The notes: a model not told the origin generated them from the letters alone. Positions 32,158 to 41,131 are shown, numbered from the stretch's first letter. The stretch: DNA of 44,659 nucleotides from Bordetella parapertussis (GCA_945897475.1 CAMDFL010000012.1:1-44659), one strand, 5' to 3'. Program-made: numbers and translations.

Positions 32158-32445
32158 ATGAATATGAATTTCAGCGTCCTGTACAAACGTTTTACCGTGG
32201 CACTGCTGGAAGCACCGCCCTTGTGGTCGGGTTTTTTCGGACCGCCTAATCTGCCGCCTGCGATCGTGAAACGACTTCATGGTGACATCAGCAGAATCGT
32301 TGCCACCACCGAAGTCAAAGCACGTTTGTTCGCGGGCGGGTTATTGCTCGTGAACAGCACCCCTGAGGAACTCGCGCTCGCAATCACGCGGGATATTCAA
32401 ACCGTGGCGGGAATCGTCAAGCGGGCGAAGATTCAGCCGGAATAG
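32158..32445 (+). pseudogene. Internally deleted Bug receptor gene
   Basis: The frame begins with a signal-peptide-like start (MNMNFSVLYKRFTVALLE) and then jumps directly to the C-terminal lobe of a Bug receptor: PLWSGFFGPPNLPPAIVKRL, followed by STPEELALAITRDI and the typical ending RAKIQPE. About 220 central residues, including both ligand loops, are missing. It is best read as a deletion relic of a Bug gene that was probably linked to the hydrolase gene at 32575. Confidence 0.72.
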
Positions 32446-32574
32446 TCGCTCGACCCAGATACCTTGGCGTACCGGTCCAAGTGTTGGTCAAAGCGTTGGT
32501 CCGCGCCTTGCTTTACGAATCGTCTTCCGCCATATTTTGAATCTCCCGTTTGTTTCTTTTATCGGAGAAAACCC

Positions 32575-33276
32575 ATGACTTTTGTACTCATACACGGCGC
32601 CTGGCACGGCGGATGGTGCTGGCGGCATGTCGTCCGGTTGTTACGCGAGCAAGGGCACGAAGTACACGCACCCACGCTTACCGGGCTTGGCGATCGCGCT
32701 CACCTGGCGAGCCGCGAGATCGATCTCGATACTCACATCCGCGACGTGTTGGGTCTGATCGAGGCCGAAGAATTGCAGGACGTGGTGTTAGTTGGCCACA
32801 GCTACGCCGGCATGGTGATCACCGGCGTCGCCGACCGTGTGCCTGACAGGATTCGACGCCTGGTCTATTTCGATGCATTCGTGCCGGAGAACGGCAAGGC
32901 TCTCACCGACTACGTTGGCCCCGAGCGCGCCGCGCACCAGAAGCAGGAAGGCAAGGAGACTGGCACGATCGGCCCGATGCCGGCTTCGGCATTGGGGCTC
33001 ACCCGACCCGAGGATATCGCCTGGGCGACACGCCGGCAGGTACGCCACCCTATCGGCACCATGACGCAACCTCTATCTCTGTCCAACGAAGCTGCGCTCG
33101 CGCGTTTGCCCAAAGCCTTTGTGAACTGCCATTCAGCAACCGGCAGCTTCGATCAGTTCGCATCGAAAATCCGCCAGGACCCTGCATGGCGTTATCTGGA
33201 ATTGAAAACCGGCCACGACGCCATGATCATCGACCCTCAGGGCACAGCGAAGATCCTGATCGATTGCCTGGGGTAG
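32575..33276 (+). CDS. Alpha/beta hydrolase, plant-esterase (hydroxynitrile lyase/methylesterase) type
   Basis: A 233-residue alpha/beta hydrolase starting directly with FVLIHGAWHGGWCWRHVV, the oxyanion loop of the EstC/hydroxynitrile lyase-like group. The nucleophile elbow is LVGHSYAGMVITG (Ser near residue 80), and TGHDAMIIDPQ near the C-terminus carries the catalytic His. These enzymes cleave esters of aromatic or small acids, for example salicylate methyl ester in plants. ATG 32575 follows a CGGAGA site. Its upstream neighbour is a deleted Bug gene on the same strand, and the Sec-containing FrnE gene lies 125 bases downstream. Confidence 0.85.
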   Translation: MTFVLIHGAWHGGWCWRHVVRLLREQGHEVHAPTLTGLGDRAHLASREIDLDTHIRDVLGLIEAEELQDVVLVGHSYAGMVITGVADRVPDRIRRLVYFDAFVPENGKALTDYVGPERAAHQKQEGKETGTIGPMPASALGLTRPEDIAWATRRQVRHPIGTMTQPLSLSNEAALARLPKAFVNCHSATGSFDQFASKIRQDPAWRYLELKTGHDAMIIDPQGTAKILIDCLG

Positions 33277-33401
33277 AAGGATAGTGCATCGCAATCCAGA
33301 GCATTTCCACCCTTGCATTCTCACCGTGCATTCCCACCCGGTGAGCCACGATCCGAATCGGCGTAAAATTCGCGCCTCAACTCACTCGAAAGATCGCCGC
33401 A

Positions 33402-34022
33402 ATGGCTGACCCGATCGTGGTCAACGTATTCTCCGATTACGTTTGACCCTGGTGTTACCTCAGTACCGTGCGTATTGAAAAACTTAAAGCAAATTTCGAC
33501 GTCGTCGTAAATCTAGTGCATTTTCCCTTGCACGCCGAGACGCCTGCCGAGGGCCTGTCCCTGGACGTGCTGTTCGCCGGCAGCAAGGCCGAAGAGCGCG
33601 CGGCGCGACAAGTGCGCATGAAAGGCTTGATGGACGCGGAGGGCCTGCCCTACGGCGAGCGCACCCATACCTACAACAGCCGCCTTGCGCAGGAACTGGG
33701 CAAGTGGGCCGACACGCAGGAAGGCGGCGCGGCAATACACGATGCCATCTACAAAGCCTACTTCGTCGATGGGAAAAACATTGGCGACCTGGAGACCCTG
33801 GTTGCACTTGCACAATCCGCAGGCCTGTCGGCGGATGCCGCGCGCAAGGTGCTCACTGAACGCAGCTTCAAGGACGCGATCGATGAAGACTGGACATCCT
33901 CGCGCAAGGCAGGCGTCACCGGTGTACCGACGTTCGCCTCCGGCGGCTATGGCGTCGTGGGTGCGCAACCCTACGAGGCGCTTGAAAAACTCATGGCGAC
34001 AGTAGGCGCGAAGCCGCGATGA
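33402..34022 (+). CDS. DsbA/FrnE-like selenoprotein with U-P-W-C active site
   Basis: Reading the TGA at 33444-33446 as selenocysteine gives a 206-residue FrnE-type DsbA-family oxidoreductase: VVNVFSDYV-U-PWCYLS, with Sec15 at the first position of the C-P-W-C catalytic motif. The rest of the fold follows: MDAEGLPYGERTHTYNS, then AIYKAYFVDGKNIGD, AARKVLTERSFKDAIDED and the cis-Pro loop GVTGVPTFASGG. A SECIS hairpin is centred 20-25 bases after the TGA. The protein has no signal peptide, as in cytoplasmic FrnE proteins, which act as thiol oxidoreductases or isomerases. A gene caller without Sec support would start at 33468 and lose the active site. Confidence 0.88.
33444..33478 (+). promoter_or_regulatory. 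Bacterial SECIS element of the FrnE-like selenoprotein
   Basis: Twenty bases after the TGA the loop CGTGC (33467-33471) is closed by TCAGTAC (33460-33466) and GTATTGA (33472-33478): seven pairs with one G-T wobble. The second loop base is G. Loop distance and composition match the bacterial SECIS rules, and the architecture (7-bp stem, 5-base loop) equals that of the UGSC gene's element. Confidence 0.83.
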
Positions 34023-34077
34023 GCAAGCCTGCGGGTCGTGTCAATCCTTAAGGGTTCCTCAAGGGTTCGCTACGCGC

Positions 34078-34140
34078 CTACTCAGGTTTAATTCCGGCTT
34101 CCGCGGTGACTTGGCCGTATTTCAGCCTATCAATGCGGCG
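34078..34140 (-). pseudogene. Bug-gene 3' tail relic
   Basis: On the minus strand it reads RRIDRLKYGQVTAEAGIKPE and a stop: the last 20 residues of a Bug receptor, without any body. It lies 15 bases downstream of the stop of the intact Bug gene at 34156-35127, whose own ending is RTLNIKID, so it derives from another paralogue. It resembles the tail relic after hicB in nature and position. Confidence 0.6.
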
Positions 34141-34155
34141 AGACGCGAACTAGAC

Positions 34156-35127
34156 TCAATCGATCTTGATGTTGAGCGTGCGAACGATCTTTCCGTAACG
34201 CTCGACTTCGCTGCGGATGAATTTATCGAAGCTCTCGCGCGAATTGATCCAGACGTCCGCGCCACCCACTGCCGCAATCTTGTCTCCGGTCTCCTTCACC
34301 GCGAGCGCGCGGTTGATCTCATCATGCAGGCGTTGCACCACGGGTTCAGGCGTACCACCGGTGCCCCAGATACCCAACCAGTTGTTGAATTCGACACCGG
34401 GGAAGGTCTCATTGATGGTGGGCACATCAGGAAGGTAGGCAAGCCGGTTTTTCCCTGAGCTGACAATGGCGCGAATTTTACCCGCGCGAATTTGATTGGC
34501 CGCGGAATTACCGCCCACCACCACCTGTACCGTTCCCGCGACTGCCGCCGCAACGGCGGGGGTGCCGCTACGAAAGGGCACATGGGTGAGATCGATGCCT
34601 GCCTGAATTTTCAAAGCCTCCATCACCAGGTGATGAATACTGGCGTTGCCGCCCGAGGCAAAGGCCAATGGCGGATTGGCGCGCCTGGCATACTCGATGA
34701 ATTCCTTGAAGGTTTTCACCGGCAAAGAGGGATTCACCGAAATCACCACCTGACTCACGGTGGTCGTTGAAATGGGCACGATGTCTTTCAAGGTATCGAA
34801 GGGCATTTTGTTGTAGACGTGCGGGTTGATCGCAACCAGACTGTCCGCGGCATATAGCAACGTGTAGCCATCAGGCCGCGCCTTGGCAACCACATCGCCG
34901 CCAACGTTGCCATTTGCGCCAGGACGATTTTCCACCACCACCACCTGCCCCAGGCGTTCCCCCAGGGGAGGCGCTAGCACGCGAGCGCCGATGTCGGGCG
35001 CGCCGCCAGGCTCGATAGTGACGATCATGCGGATCGGTTTCACCGGATAGGACTGCGCAAACGCGATCTGTGCGACGACAAGCAGTCCGACGGCCCCTGT
35101 CATCAAGCAACGGCGATTCACACTCAT
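34156..35127 (-). CDS. Bug/TctC-family receptor
   Basis: A 323-residue receptor. ATG 35127 has a GGAGGTGTT site and opens a signal peptide (RRCLMTGAVGLLVVAQIAFAQ). The first loop is SYPVKPIRMIVTIEPGGAPD with an unusual Thr-Ile-Glu before PGG, and the second is RPGANGNVGGDVVAK. The ending RTLNIKID lacks the common GIKPE. It is divergent from the NicC-like gene at 35331, with 203 bases between them that could hold both promoters, so it may import the ring acid for that enzyme. Confidence 0.92.
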   Translation of the reverse strand: MSVNRRCLMTGAVGLLVVAQIAFAQSYPVKPIRMIVTIEPGGAPDIGARVLAPPLGERLGQVVVVENRPGANGNVGGDVVAKARPDGYTLLYAADSLVAINPHVYNKMPFDTLKDIVPISTTTVSQVVISVNPSLPVKTFKEFIEYARRANPPLAFASGGNASIHHLVMEALKIQAGIDLTHVPFRSGTPAVAAAVAGTVQVVVGGNSAANQIRAGKIRAIVSSGKNRLAYLPDVPTINETFPGVEFNNWLGIWGTGGTPEPVVQRLHDEINRALAVKETGDKIAAVGGADVWINSRESFDKFIRSEVERYGKIVRTLNIKID

Positions 35128-35330
35128 AACACCTCCTCGAAACTCAGTGACAGGACGTAGCACGCAACTCTACCGCCTTTTTGACCAACACATCTACTGC
35201 GAGCAGTCATTACTGGCAGTCATTTCAAACGCTCAAGCGCTTTTCCACCAATGACTGAGCACATCGACGCAACGCTAATCGGCTACCATCGCAATTCTCG
35301 AATCGAACATCAGACTGGATAATTGAATTT

Positions 35331-36458
35331 ATGGCTAATGACAATCTACGTATCGCCATCGTCGGCGCCGGCATGGGCGGCATGACCGCAGCCGCGACGT
35401 TGCGCCAGGCAGGCTTCGAGGTGCAGGTCTACGAACAGGCCAGCCGCTTCGCGCGCATCGGCGCGGGCATTCAGATGATGCCCAATTCAATGAAGGTGCT
35501 GCGTGGCATCGGCGTGGAGGAACGCCTGCGAAAAACCGCGTTCGCGCCCTACTCGCATTTGAATCGCATCGGCGATTCCGGGCAGGTGAGCACCGAGTTG
35601 CCCATGCCCGAGACCTTGTATGGCGCGCCTTACCTGTGCATGCATCGCGGTGATCTGCACGACGCGCTTTGCTCGGCTGTCCCCGCCGAAATCGTTCATC
35701 TGGGAAAAAAGCTTTCGGGACTGGACCCCAAGGGCGATGAGGTGGAGCTTAGTTTCACCGATGGCACACGCGTGCGCGCCGATGCGGTAATCGGCGCCGA
35801 TGGCGTGCATTCGCTAGTGAGAGAAATATTGCTTGGGCCGGATAATCCGATTCACAAAGGCCGCATCGCGTATCGCGCGGTGTTTCCATCGTCGCTTTTA
35901 AAACACGAAATCGCGCCCTCTCGCACCAAGTGGTGGGGCGAGGACCGCCACATCGTCATTTACTACACCACCCACGCCCGCTCCGAGCTTTATTTCGTCA
36001 CCAGCGTGCCTGAGCCCGCCGAATGGATGACCGAGGAATCCTGGTCGGCAAAAGGCGATGTTCGCGATTTGCGCAATGCCTACCAAGGATTCCACGAAGA
36101 GGTTCGCATGGTGCTTGATGCCTGTCCCGATTGCCACAAGTGGGCGATACTGGAGCGCGACCCGCTGCCGCGCTGGAGCGTAGGTCGGGTGGCGCTGATG
36201 GGCGATGCCTGTCATCCGATGACGCCCTACATGGCGCAAGGGGCGGCCACCTCGATTGAGGATGCCGCAGTACTGGCGCGCTGCATGAAGGATTTCTCAG
36301 GCTCTAGTATCGAGACTGCATTTCAAAAATACGAAGCTCACAGAAAACCGCGCACCTCCAAGATCCAGGCTATTTCGAGCGCGAACACCTGGCTCAAAAG
36401 TGGCGAGTCGGATACCAGTTGGCTTTATGGCTACGATGCGTGGAACGCGCCGCTGTAG
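35331..36458 (+). CDS. NicC-like FAD monooxygenase
   Basis: A 375-residue group A flavin monooxygenase most like 6-hydroxynicotinate 3-monooxygenase (NicC, about 382 residues): FAD fold IAIVGAGMGGMTAAATL (Gly12-Gly17), VIGADGVHSLVRE, TKWWGEDRHIVIYYTTHARS and MGDACHPMTPYMAQGAATS, ending GYDAWNAPL. NicC converts 6-hydroxynicotinate to 2,5-dihydroxypyridine by decarboxylative hydroxylation. Of the residues I recall as active-site in NicC, the EDRH and CHP histidines are kept, but the His in GAGIH is Gln here (GAGIQMMPN) and the Cys before KWW is Ser-Arg-Thr. The substrate may therefore be a related hydroxylated aromatic acid. Bug genes lie on both sides. Confidence 0.83.
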   Translation: MANDNLRIAIVGAGMGGMTAAATLRQAGFEVQVYEQASRFARIGAGIQMMPNSMKVLRGIGVEERLRKTAFAPYSHLNRIGDSGQVSTELPMPETLYGAPYLCMHRGDLHDALCSAVPAEIVHLGKKLSGLDPKGDEVELSFTDGTRVRADAVIGADGVHSLVREILLGPDNPIHKGRIAYRAVFPSSLLKHEIAPSRTKWWGEDRHIVIYYTTHARSELYFVTSVPEPAEWMTEESWSAKGDVRDLRNAYQGFHEEVRMVLDACPDCHKWAILERDPLPRWSVGRVALMGDACHPMTPYMAQGAATSIEDAAVLARCMKDFSGSSIETAFQKYEAHRKPRTSKIQAISSANTWLKSGESDTSWLYGYDAWNAPL

Positions 36459-36570
36459 TAGCGGCCAATGTACCCATCTTTTTTCGAATTGAGAGCAAAC
36501 AATGACGACACCAGGCAATGATTTTTCGGGATCAAATCTTTCAGACTTGGATCGCGGAACTCTGCAGCTG

Positions 36571-37533
36571 ATGAGGTGCGTGACGGTGGCCCTCACCGGC
36601 ATCGCTTTGCTCTCTGGCGCCGCGCTGGCGCAAACCTGGCCCACTGCCGGGATAAAAATCGTGGTGCCATCGGCGCCCGGCACGCAATCGGACATTGTTT
36701 CCCGCGTGCTCGGACAACGCCTGCAAACAGTCCTCGGCCAATCGGTGATCGTGGATAACAAACCGGGCGCTGATGGCATGCTCGCGGTGGAGGCGGTGGT
36801 CAATGCGCCCGCGGATGGCTTGTCGTTTGTCAACGTGCAATCCGGATCGCTCACCATCGCGCCCACGCTCTACCCAAAACGCATCCGCTACGACCCGGAG
36901 CGCGATCTGCTACCCATTACCCATACGGTAAAAGCCACCTTCATTCTCACCGTGGCGGCGCCCGCTTCGGTGCGCGATATCAAGTCGTTTGTGGCCTATA
37001 GCAAAACCAACCCCAAGCAAGCGGCGCTGGGCCACATGCCGGGCGCGGCCTATCTGGGCGCGCTGGTGTTTCGCGCCGTCACCAGCGCCGATTCCGAATT
37101 GATTCCCTACAAAGGCCAACCGCAGATCTGGACGGACTTACTTGGCGAACGGATTCTCGCCGGCATTGAGCCGGTGGGCGGTGCGTTCCCGCAGATTCGC
37201 GCGGGAAAACTTCGCGCCATCGCGCTGCTTGGAGCACAGCGAACCGCGCTCCTGCCGGACGTGCCGACCGCCACCGAACAGGGCTTTCCGGGCATCGAGG
37301 CCGACGCCTGGAATGCGCTGTTCGCGAAAAGTGGCACCCCTCCTGCGATCATCGATCGCATGCATCGCGAGTCGGTGCGGATTTTGAGTTCCGCCGAAGT
37401 GCGCGAATCGCTTTTGAAGCAAGGCATGGAAGTCGAAGTCAGCGACCCCAAAACATTGGGCCAACGAGTGCGCGATGACCGCGCCAAATGGGCCCGCGCG
37501 ATCAAGGAATTCAACGTCAAGGCCGAGGATTGA
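36571..37533 (+). CDS. Bug/TctC-family receptor downstream of the NicC-like gene
   Basis: A 320-residue receptor from ATG 36571 (signal peptide MRCVTVALTGIALLSGAALA); an ATG at 36502 would add 23 mostly acidic or polar residues before the signal. The first loop is TWPTAGIKIVVPSAPGTQSD, with Gly-Thr-Gln replacing the Gly-Gly of other members, and the second is KPGADGMLAVEAVV. A KGQPQIWTDLLGERI segment is also unlike the rest. It follows the NicC-like gene by 112 bases on the same strand and is a likely receptor for its substrate. Confidence 0.9.
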   Translation: MRCVTVALTGIALLSGAALAQTWPTAGIKIVVPSAPGTQSDIVSRVLGQRLQTVLGQSVIVDNKPGADGMLAVEAVVNAPADGLSFVNVQSGSLTIAPTLYPKRIRYDPERDLLPITHTVKATFILTVAAPASVRDIKSFVAYSKTNPKQAALGHMPGAAYLGALVFRAVTSADSELIPYKGQPQIWTDLLGERILAGIEPVGGAFPQIRAGKLRAIALLGAQRTALLPDVPTATEQGFPGIEADAWNALFAKSGTPPAIIDRMHRESVRILSSAEVRESLLKQGMEVEVSDPKTLGQRVRDDRAKWARAIKEFNVKAED

Positions 37534-37597
37534 TCTGGCGCGCCCATCCAGCCTAATGTTGCCATCTATTCGCGGGATCTATCGGTCCGCTCAACTT

Positions 37598-38626
37598 TCA
37601 CGATAGACCTTCCGCCGCGATTTTCTCTTCGAGCATCCGCCGCGCCGCCATCGATGCGGCATCTACCACTAGGCTGATTTGCGGCGCATACGGCATCGAT
37701 ATCATGCGCGCATGCTGCGCTTCGATCACCACCACGTCTTCGCGAAACACTTTGACGAAATCCTCGGCGAACATTTTCTCGGTGACCGGATCGTGCAAAT
37801 TGAAACTGCGTACGAAACAGAAGAAATAGTGCGTGGTATTTTCGCTCTCCGGCGTGGGCGCCGATAGCGCCATCAAGTCGATGCGATGGCCGCTTTTGTC
37901 GCCCTCTGGCGCGCCAGTGCCGGTATCGGCGCAACCGGCGAAATTCACCGAAAAGCACGGCGGCTGGTGCAGGACGATCTGCCAGCGATCCACCTTGCCC
38001 TTGAATTGGCCAAAACCCTGGTACATCGGCGGCGCCGGCCGGTCGATGATCCAACGCGTCATGCGCACCTTTCCATCTGCTTGCTCCGTGGTCATGGGAA
38101 ATTCGTTGATCGAGGCGCTGCCGATGCTGGAAGCATGCACGTAGGCAAGGTGCGTGACATCAAGCACGTTGTCGTTGATAAGTTGATAGTGGCAGCGCAT
38201 GTGAAATGCATCCGGCCGGGTGCAGGCCCACTCTGGATGCGTGGTCCACCACCAGTCGGGAATCAACGAAGGATCGACTTTTCCCGGATCGCCCATCCAC
38301 ACCCAGATCCAGTTCCAACATTCCAATACGGGATAGGAACGAACGCGGGCATCATGTGGAATATGGCTTTGTCCGGGAATTTCATTGCAAATTCCCCTCG
38401 AATCGAATTTCAGTCCGTGATAGCCGCAACGCAGATCATCTCCCACCACTACGCCCAGGGACAGTTGCGCATGACGATGACAGCAGCGATCCTCCAGCGC
38501 CACCGGCGTGCCGTCCGCGCGCCGATAAAAAACAATCGGCTCGTTCATGATGGTGCGGGCGAAGGGCTTCTCGCGCGATACCTCGCGGTCCCACGCTGCC
38601 ACGTACCACGCGTTGCGAAGAAACAC
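37598..38626 (-). CDS. Rieske non-heme iron oxygenase (VanA-like)
   Basis: A 342-residue oxygenase component. Rieske cluster ligands are Cys48, His50 (EDRCCHRHAQLSLG) and Cys67, His70 (LRCGYHGLKF). The mononuclear iron site is His159 and His164 in INDNVLDVTHLAYVH, with an Asp (Asp156) bridging to the neighbouring Rieske domain. Family members include vanillate O-demethylase and other aromatic or pyridine ring demethylases and hydroxylases; they need a reductase, which is not present in this window. GTG start at 38626. It lies 29 bases after the FmdB-like gene on the same strand and forms an operon with it. Convergent with the Bug gene at 36571. Confidence 0.88.
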   Translation of the reverse strand: MFLRNAWYVAAWDREVSREKPFARTIMNEPIVFYRRADGTPVALEDRCCHRHAQLSLGVVVGDDLRCGYHGLKFDSRGICNEIPGQSHIPHDARVRSYPVLECWNWIWVWMGDPGKVDPSLIPDWWWTTHPEWACTRPDAFHMRCHYQLINDNVLDVTHLAYVHASSIGSASINEFPMTTEQADGKVRMTRWIIDRPAPPMYQGFGQFKGKVDRWQIVLHQPPCFSVNFAGCADTGTGAPEGDKSGHRIDLMALSAPTPESENTTHYFFCFVRSFNLHDPVTEKMFAEDFVKVFREDVVVIEAQHARMISMPYAPQISLVVDAASMAARRMLEEKIAAEGLS

Positions 38627-38655
38627 TTCAGTCGACCGTGGTTGGACTTATAACC

Positions 38656-38877
38656 TCATCCACAACCGCAATTGCCGCCGCAGCAGCTTTGCAGACTGTT
38701 GCCGGTGGCGGCCGCGCTGGGGCTTGAGAACATGCCATGCAAGGCCGGCACGGTCAGCGTCACGCGTGGCGCAGGCGTGGTGCAGGTCGGACACGGTTGC
38801 GGATCGCGAAATTCCAGCAAGGGCCGGATCGCGGTGAACCCGCCGTGGTCATCGCAGGCGTATTCGTAAGTGGGCAT
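38656..38877 (-). CDS. FmdB-type zinc ribbon protein
   Basis: A 73-residue protein: MPTYEYACDDHGGFTAIRPL, then PQPCPTCTTPAPRVTL, the FmdB zinc ribbon with ligands from Cys8, His11, and CPTC. A Cys-rich tail CCGGNCGCG could bind a metal or cluster. FmdB was named for its place in formamidase operons; its molecular role is not settled. It is the first gene of an operon with the Rieske oxygenase 29 bases downstream, so an assembly or regulatory role for that enzyme is possible. Confidence 0.8.
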   Translation of the reverse strand: MPTYEYACDDHGGFTAIRPLLEFRDPQPCPTCTTPAPRVTLTVPALHGMFSSPSAAATGNSLQSCCGGNCGCG

Positions 38878-38974
38878 GGTCCGGGTTTCGTTTAAATGTG
38901 ATGGCGAGCGGGGTTAAAGAGTGGCAAATGGTACCAAAATTTGCGGCCCAGTTTCAAAAGACGCAATGGTGCGC

Positions 38975-39958
38975 CTATTCAGGCTTGATGCCTAATTCCC
39001 TGATCAACTGCGCGGTGCGCTCCAGATCCGCCCGCAGCATCGCCCCGAATTGCTCATGCGCGACCGCGGTGACGTTCAGCCCCTGGCGCTGGTAATACTG
39101 CGCCACTTCGGGCGCCTTGAACGCCACCATTGCGGCGTCGATCACGCGCTGCGCGATGGGCCGTGGCAATCCCGCCGGCCCGAACATGCCAACCCAGCCG
39201 CCCACCTTGACCATGTTGGGGAAGGTCTCGAATACCGGCGGCACATCGGGGGCCAGCGGATCACGTTTTTCAGCGACGACGGAGAGCAGGCGCATCTTTC
39301 CGCTGGCCACATGCGGCAGCAGATTTTGCAACGGGATGATGCCGAATTCGACCCGACCGGCAACAAGATCCTGCGTGAACGGCCCGGTGCCTTTGTAGGG
39401 CACATGCACCATGTCAAGCCCTGAAACCATCTTGAACGCTTCGGTCTCAAGGTGAAAACTCGAACCGATGCCGCCGCTGCCGTAGGAAAGCTTGCCGGGA
39501 TTTTTCCTGCCGTATTCCACCAGCTCGCGAAGGCTATTGACCGGCAGCGAAGCAGGCACGGCCAGCGCGCGCGTGGCGCGATAAAACTCCAGTACGGGCG
39601 TGAAATCCTTCTGCGGGTCGATCTTTGCCTCCTTCAGAAGCAGCACGCCGCTCACCATGGTGCTGGGCGCGAGATAAAGCAGCGAGTAGCCATCGGGCGC
39701 GGAGCGTGCCACGTTCTCCGCGCCTATCATGCCGTTGGCGCCGGCACGATTTTCCACCACCACCGGTTGCCCCAGAAACTCGCCCATTTTCGGGGTCATT
39801 ACCCGAAACGAGGGGTCGAGCCCGCCTTGCGGATAAGGAACCACTACTCGTATCGGTTTAACCGGATAGGACTGCGCCAATACACCCGGAGACCATACCG
39901 TCCCGGCGCCAGTCACCAGAAACGCCAAAAACGAATGAAGAATTTTTACCAGAGCCAT
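38975..39958 (-). CDS. Bug/TctC-family receptor
   Basis: A 327-residue receptor. ATG 39958 starts the signal peptide MALVKILHSFLAFLVTGAG (about 28 residues, ending PGVLAQ), whereas the longer frame adds 57 residues without similarity. The first loop, SYPVKPIRVVVPYPQGGLDP, has Gln instead of the usual Ala/Pro before GG and ends in a distinct LDPSFRV. The second loop is RAGANGMIGAENVAR. It ends with the common LGIKPE. Divergent from the next Bug gene, sharing a 145-base promoter gap. Confidence 0.92.
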   Translation of the reverse strand: MALVKILHSFLAFLVTGAGTVWSPGVLAQSYPVKPIRVVVPYPQGGLDPSFRVMTPKMGEFLGQPVVVENRAGANGMIGAENVARSAPDGYSLLYLAPSTMVSGVLLLKEAKIDPQKDFTPVLEFYRATRALAVPASLPVNSLRELVEYGRKNPGKLSYGSGGIGSSFHLETEAFKMVSGLDMVHVPYKGTGPFTQDLVAGRVEFGIIPLQNLLPHVASGKMRLLSVVAEKRDPLAPDVPPVFETFPNMVKVGGWVGMFGPAGLPRPIAQRVIDAAMVAFKAPEVAQYYQRQGLNVTAVAHEQFGAMLRADLERTAQLIRELGIKPE

Positions 39959-40103
39959 GCATAATCCCCGCGAAGACCGGCCCGTGCCGGCAGCGCAGAA
40001 GCTTAATGCAATCGGCGCAATCAGGCGACTTGCGCGCGGATGCCCCCGCCAGCATCGAATTTGAGTCAAGATTCGGGATGAAAAAATTGCAGAGGAAATA
40101 AAC

Positions 40104-41081
40104 ATGACCGCTTTTGCCCGCCACCTCACCTGCCTTTCTCTGGCAGGTTGCTTTGCCGCTTCTTCGATCGCAATGGCGCAAACCTACCCGGTTAAACCGA
40201 TTCGCGTCATTGTCCCCTTCACTGCCGGATCATTGCCCGACCTGGTGCCCCGCCTGGTGGGTGAAAAGCTCGCGCCGGTATTTGGCCAGCCCTGGGTGGT
40301 GGAGAACCGTATCGGCGCGGGCGGGCGCATAGCGGCCGACGCCGTGGCGAAATCCGCGCCTGACGGCTACACGCTGCTCTTGGGCACCGCAACCACCCAT
40401 GTGGTGGCCCCCTATATCGTCAAGGCCATGCCCTATGACTCGTTCCGCGATTTCACGCCTATCGTCAACGGCGTAAGCCCGGTGACCGGATTCGTGGTCA
40501 ATGTGGCGGTGCCGGTCAATTCGGTCAGGGAGTTCATCGACCACGCAAAGAAAAACTCGGGCAAGCTTGCCTACGCCAGCAATGGCATAGGCTCCTCGCA
40601 CCACTTGCGCGGAGAGTTTCTGAAAATGGTGACTGGCATTGACCTCATCCATGTGCCTTATCCCGGCTCTAACGAAGTGGTGACGGCCGTGGTCACCAAC
40701 ACGGTGCAGATGGCCTTCTCCACCCCGGCCTCGGTGCAGCAGCATGTCGCCGCGGGACGGGTGAAGCTGCTCGCCTTGAGTTATCCCCGGCGCACAGACA
40801 TCCTGCCCAACGTGCCTACACTGGATGAACTGGTGCCGGGCTACACCTCCACGGTGGACTGGTTCGGCTTTTTCGGCCCGGCGAATTTGCCCCAACCTAT
40901 CGTCGCGCGCCTCAATGTCGAAATTAACAAAGCGCTCAATGCGCCGGACATCAAGGGCAAGTTCGAATCACAGTCGGTGCAGATCATCGGTGGCACGCCC
41001 GAGGAATTCGCGGCGGTGATGAAGGCGGAATTCGCCGTCTATGCCAGGGTCGCGAAAGCGGCGGGAATAAAACCGGAATAG
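40104..41081 (+). CDS. Bug/TctC-family receptor upstream of hyuB
   Basis: A 325-residue receptor with signal peptide residues 1-26 (ending SSIAMAQ) and an AGAGGAA site before ATG 40104. The first loop is TYPVKPIRVIVPFTAGSLPD, with Ala-Gly-Ser in place of Gly-Gly, and the second RIGAGGRIAADAVAK. It lies 50 bases before the hydantoinase B gene on the same strand, so the pair probably form an operon, and the ligand may be the substrate or a precursor for that enzyme. Confidence 0.92.
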   Translation: MTAFARHLTCLSLAGCFAASSIAMAQTYPVKPIRVIVPFTAGSLPDLVPRLVGEKLAPVFGQPWVVENRIGAGGRIAADAVAKSAPDGYTLLLGTATTHVVAPYIVKAMPYDSFRDFTPIVNGVSPVTGFVVNVAVPVNSVREFIDHAKKNSGKLAYASNGIGSSHHLRGEFLKMVTGIDLIHVPYPGSNEVVTAVVTNTVQMAFSTPASVQQHVAAGRVKLLALSYPRRTDILPNVPTLDELVPGYTSTVDWFGFFGPANLPQPIVARLNVEINKALNAPDIKGKFESQSVQIIGGTPEEFAAVMKAEFAVYARVAKAAGIKPE

Positions 41082-41131
41082 CCCCGCCGCAAGGCGATTG
41101 ACCCCAAATCGATTTTTTATAAGGAACACTC

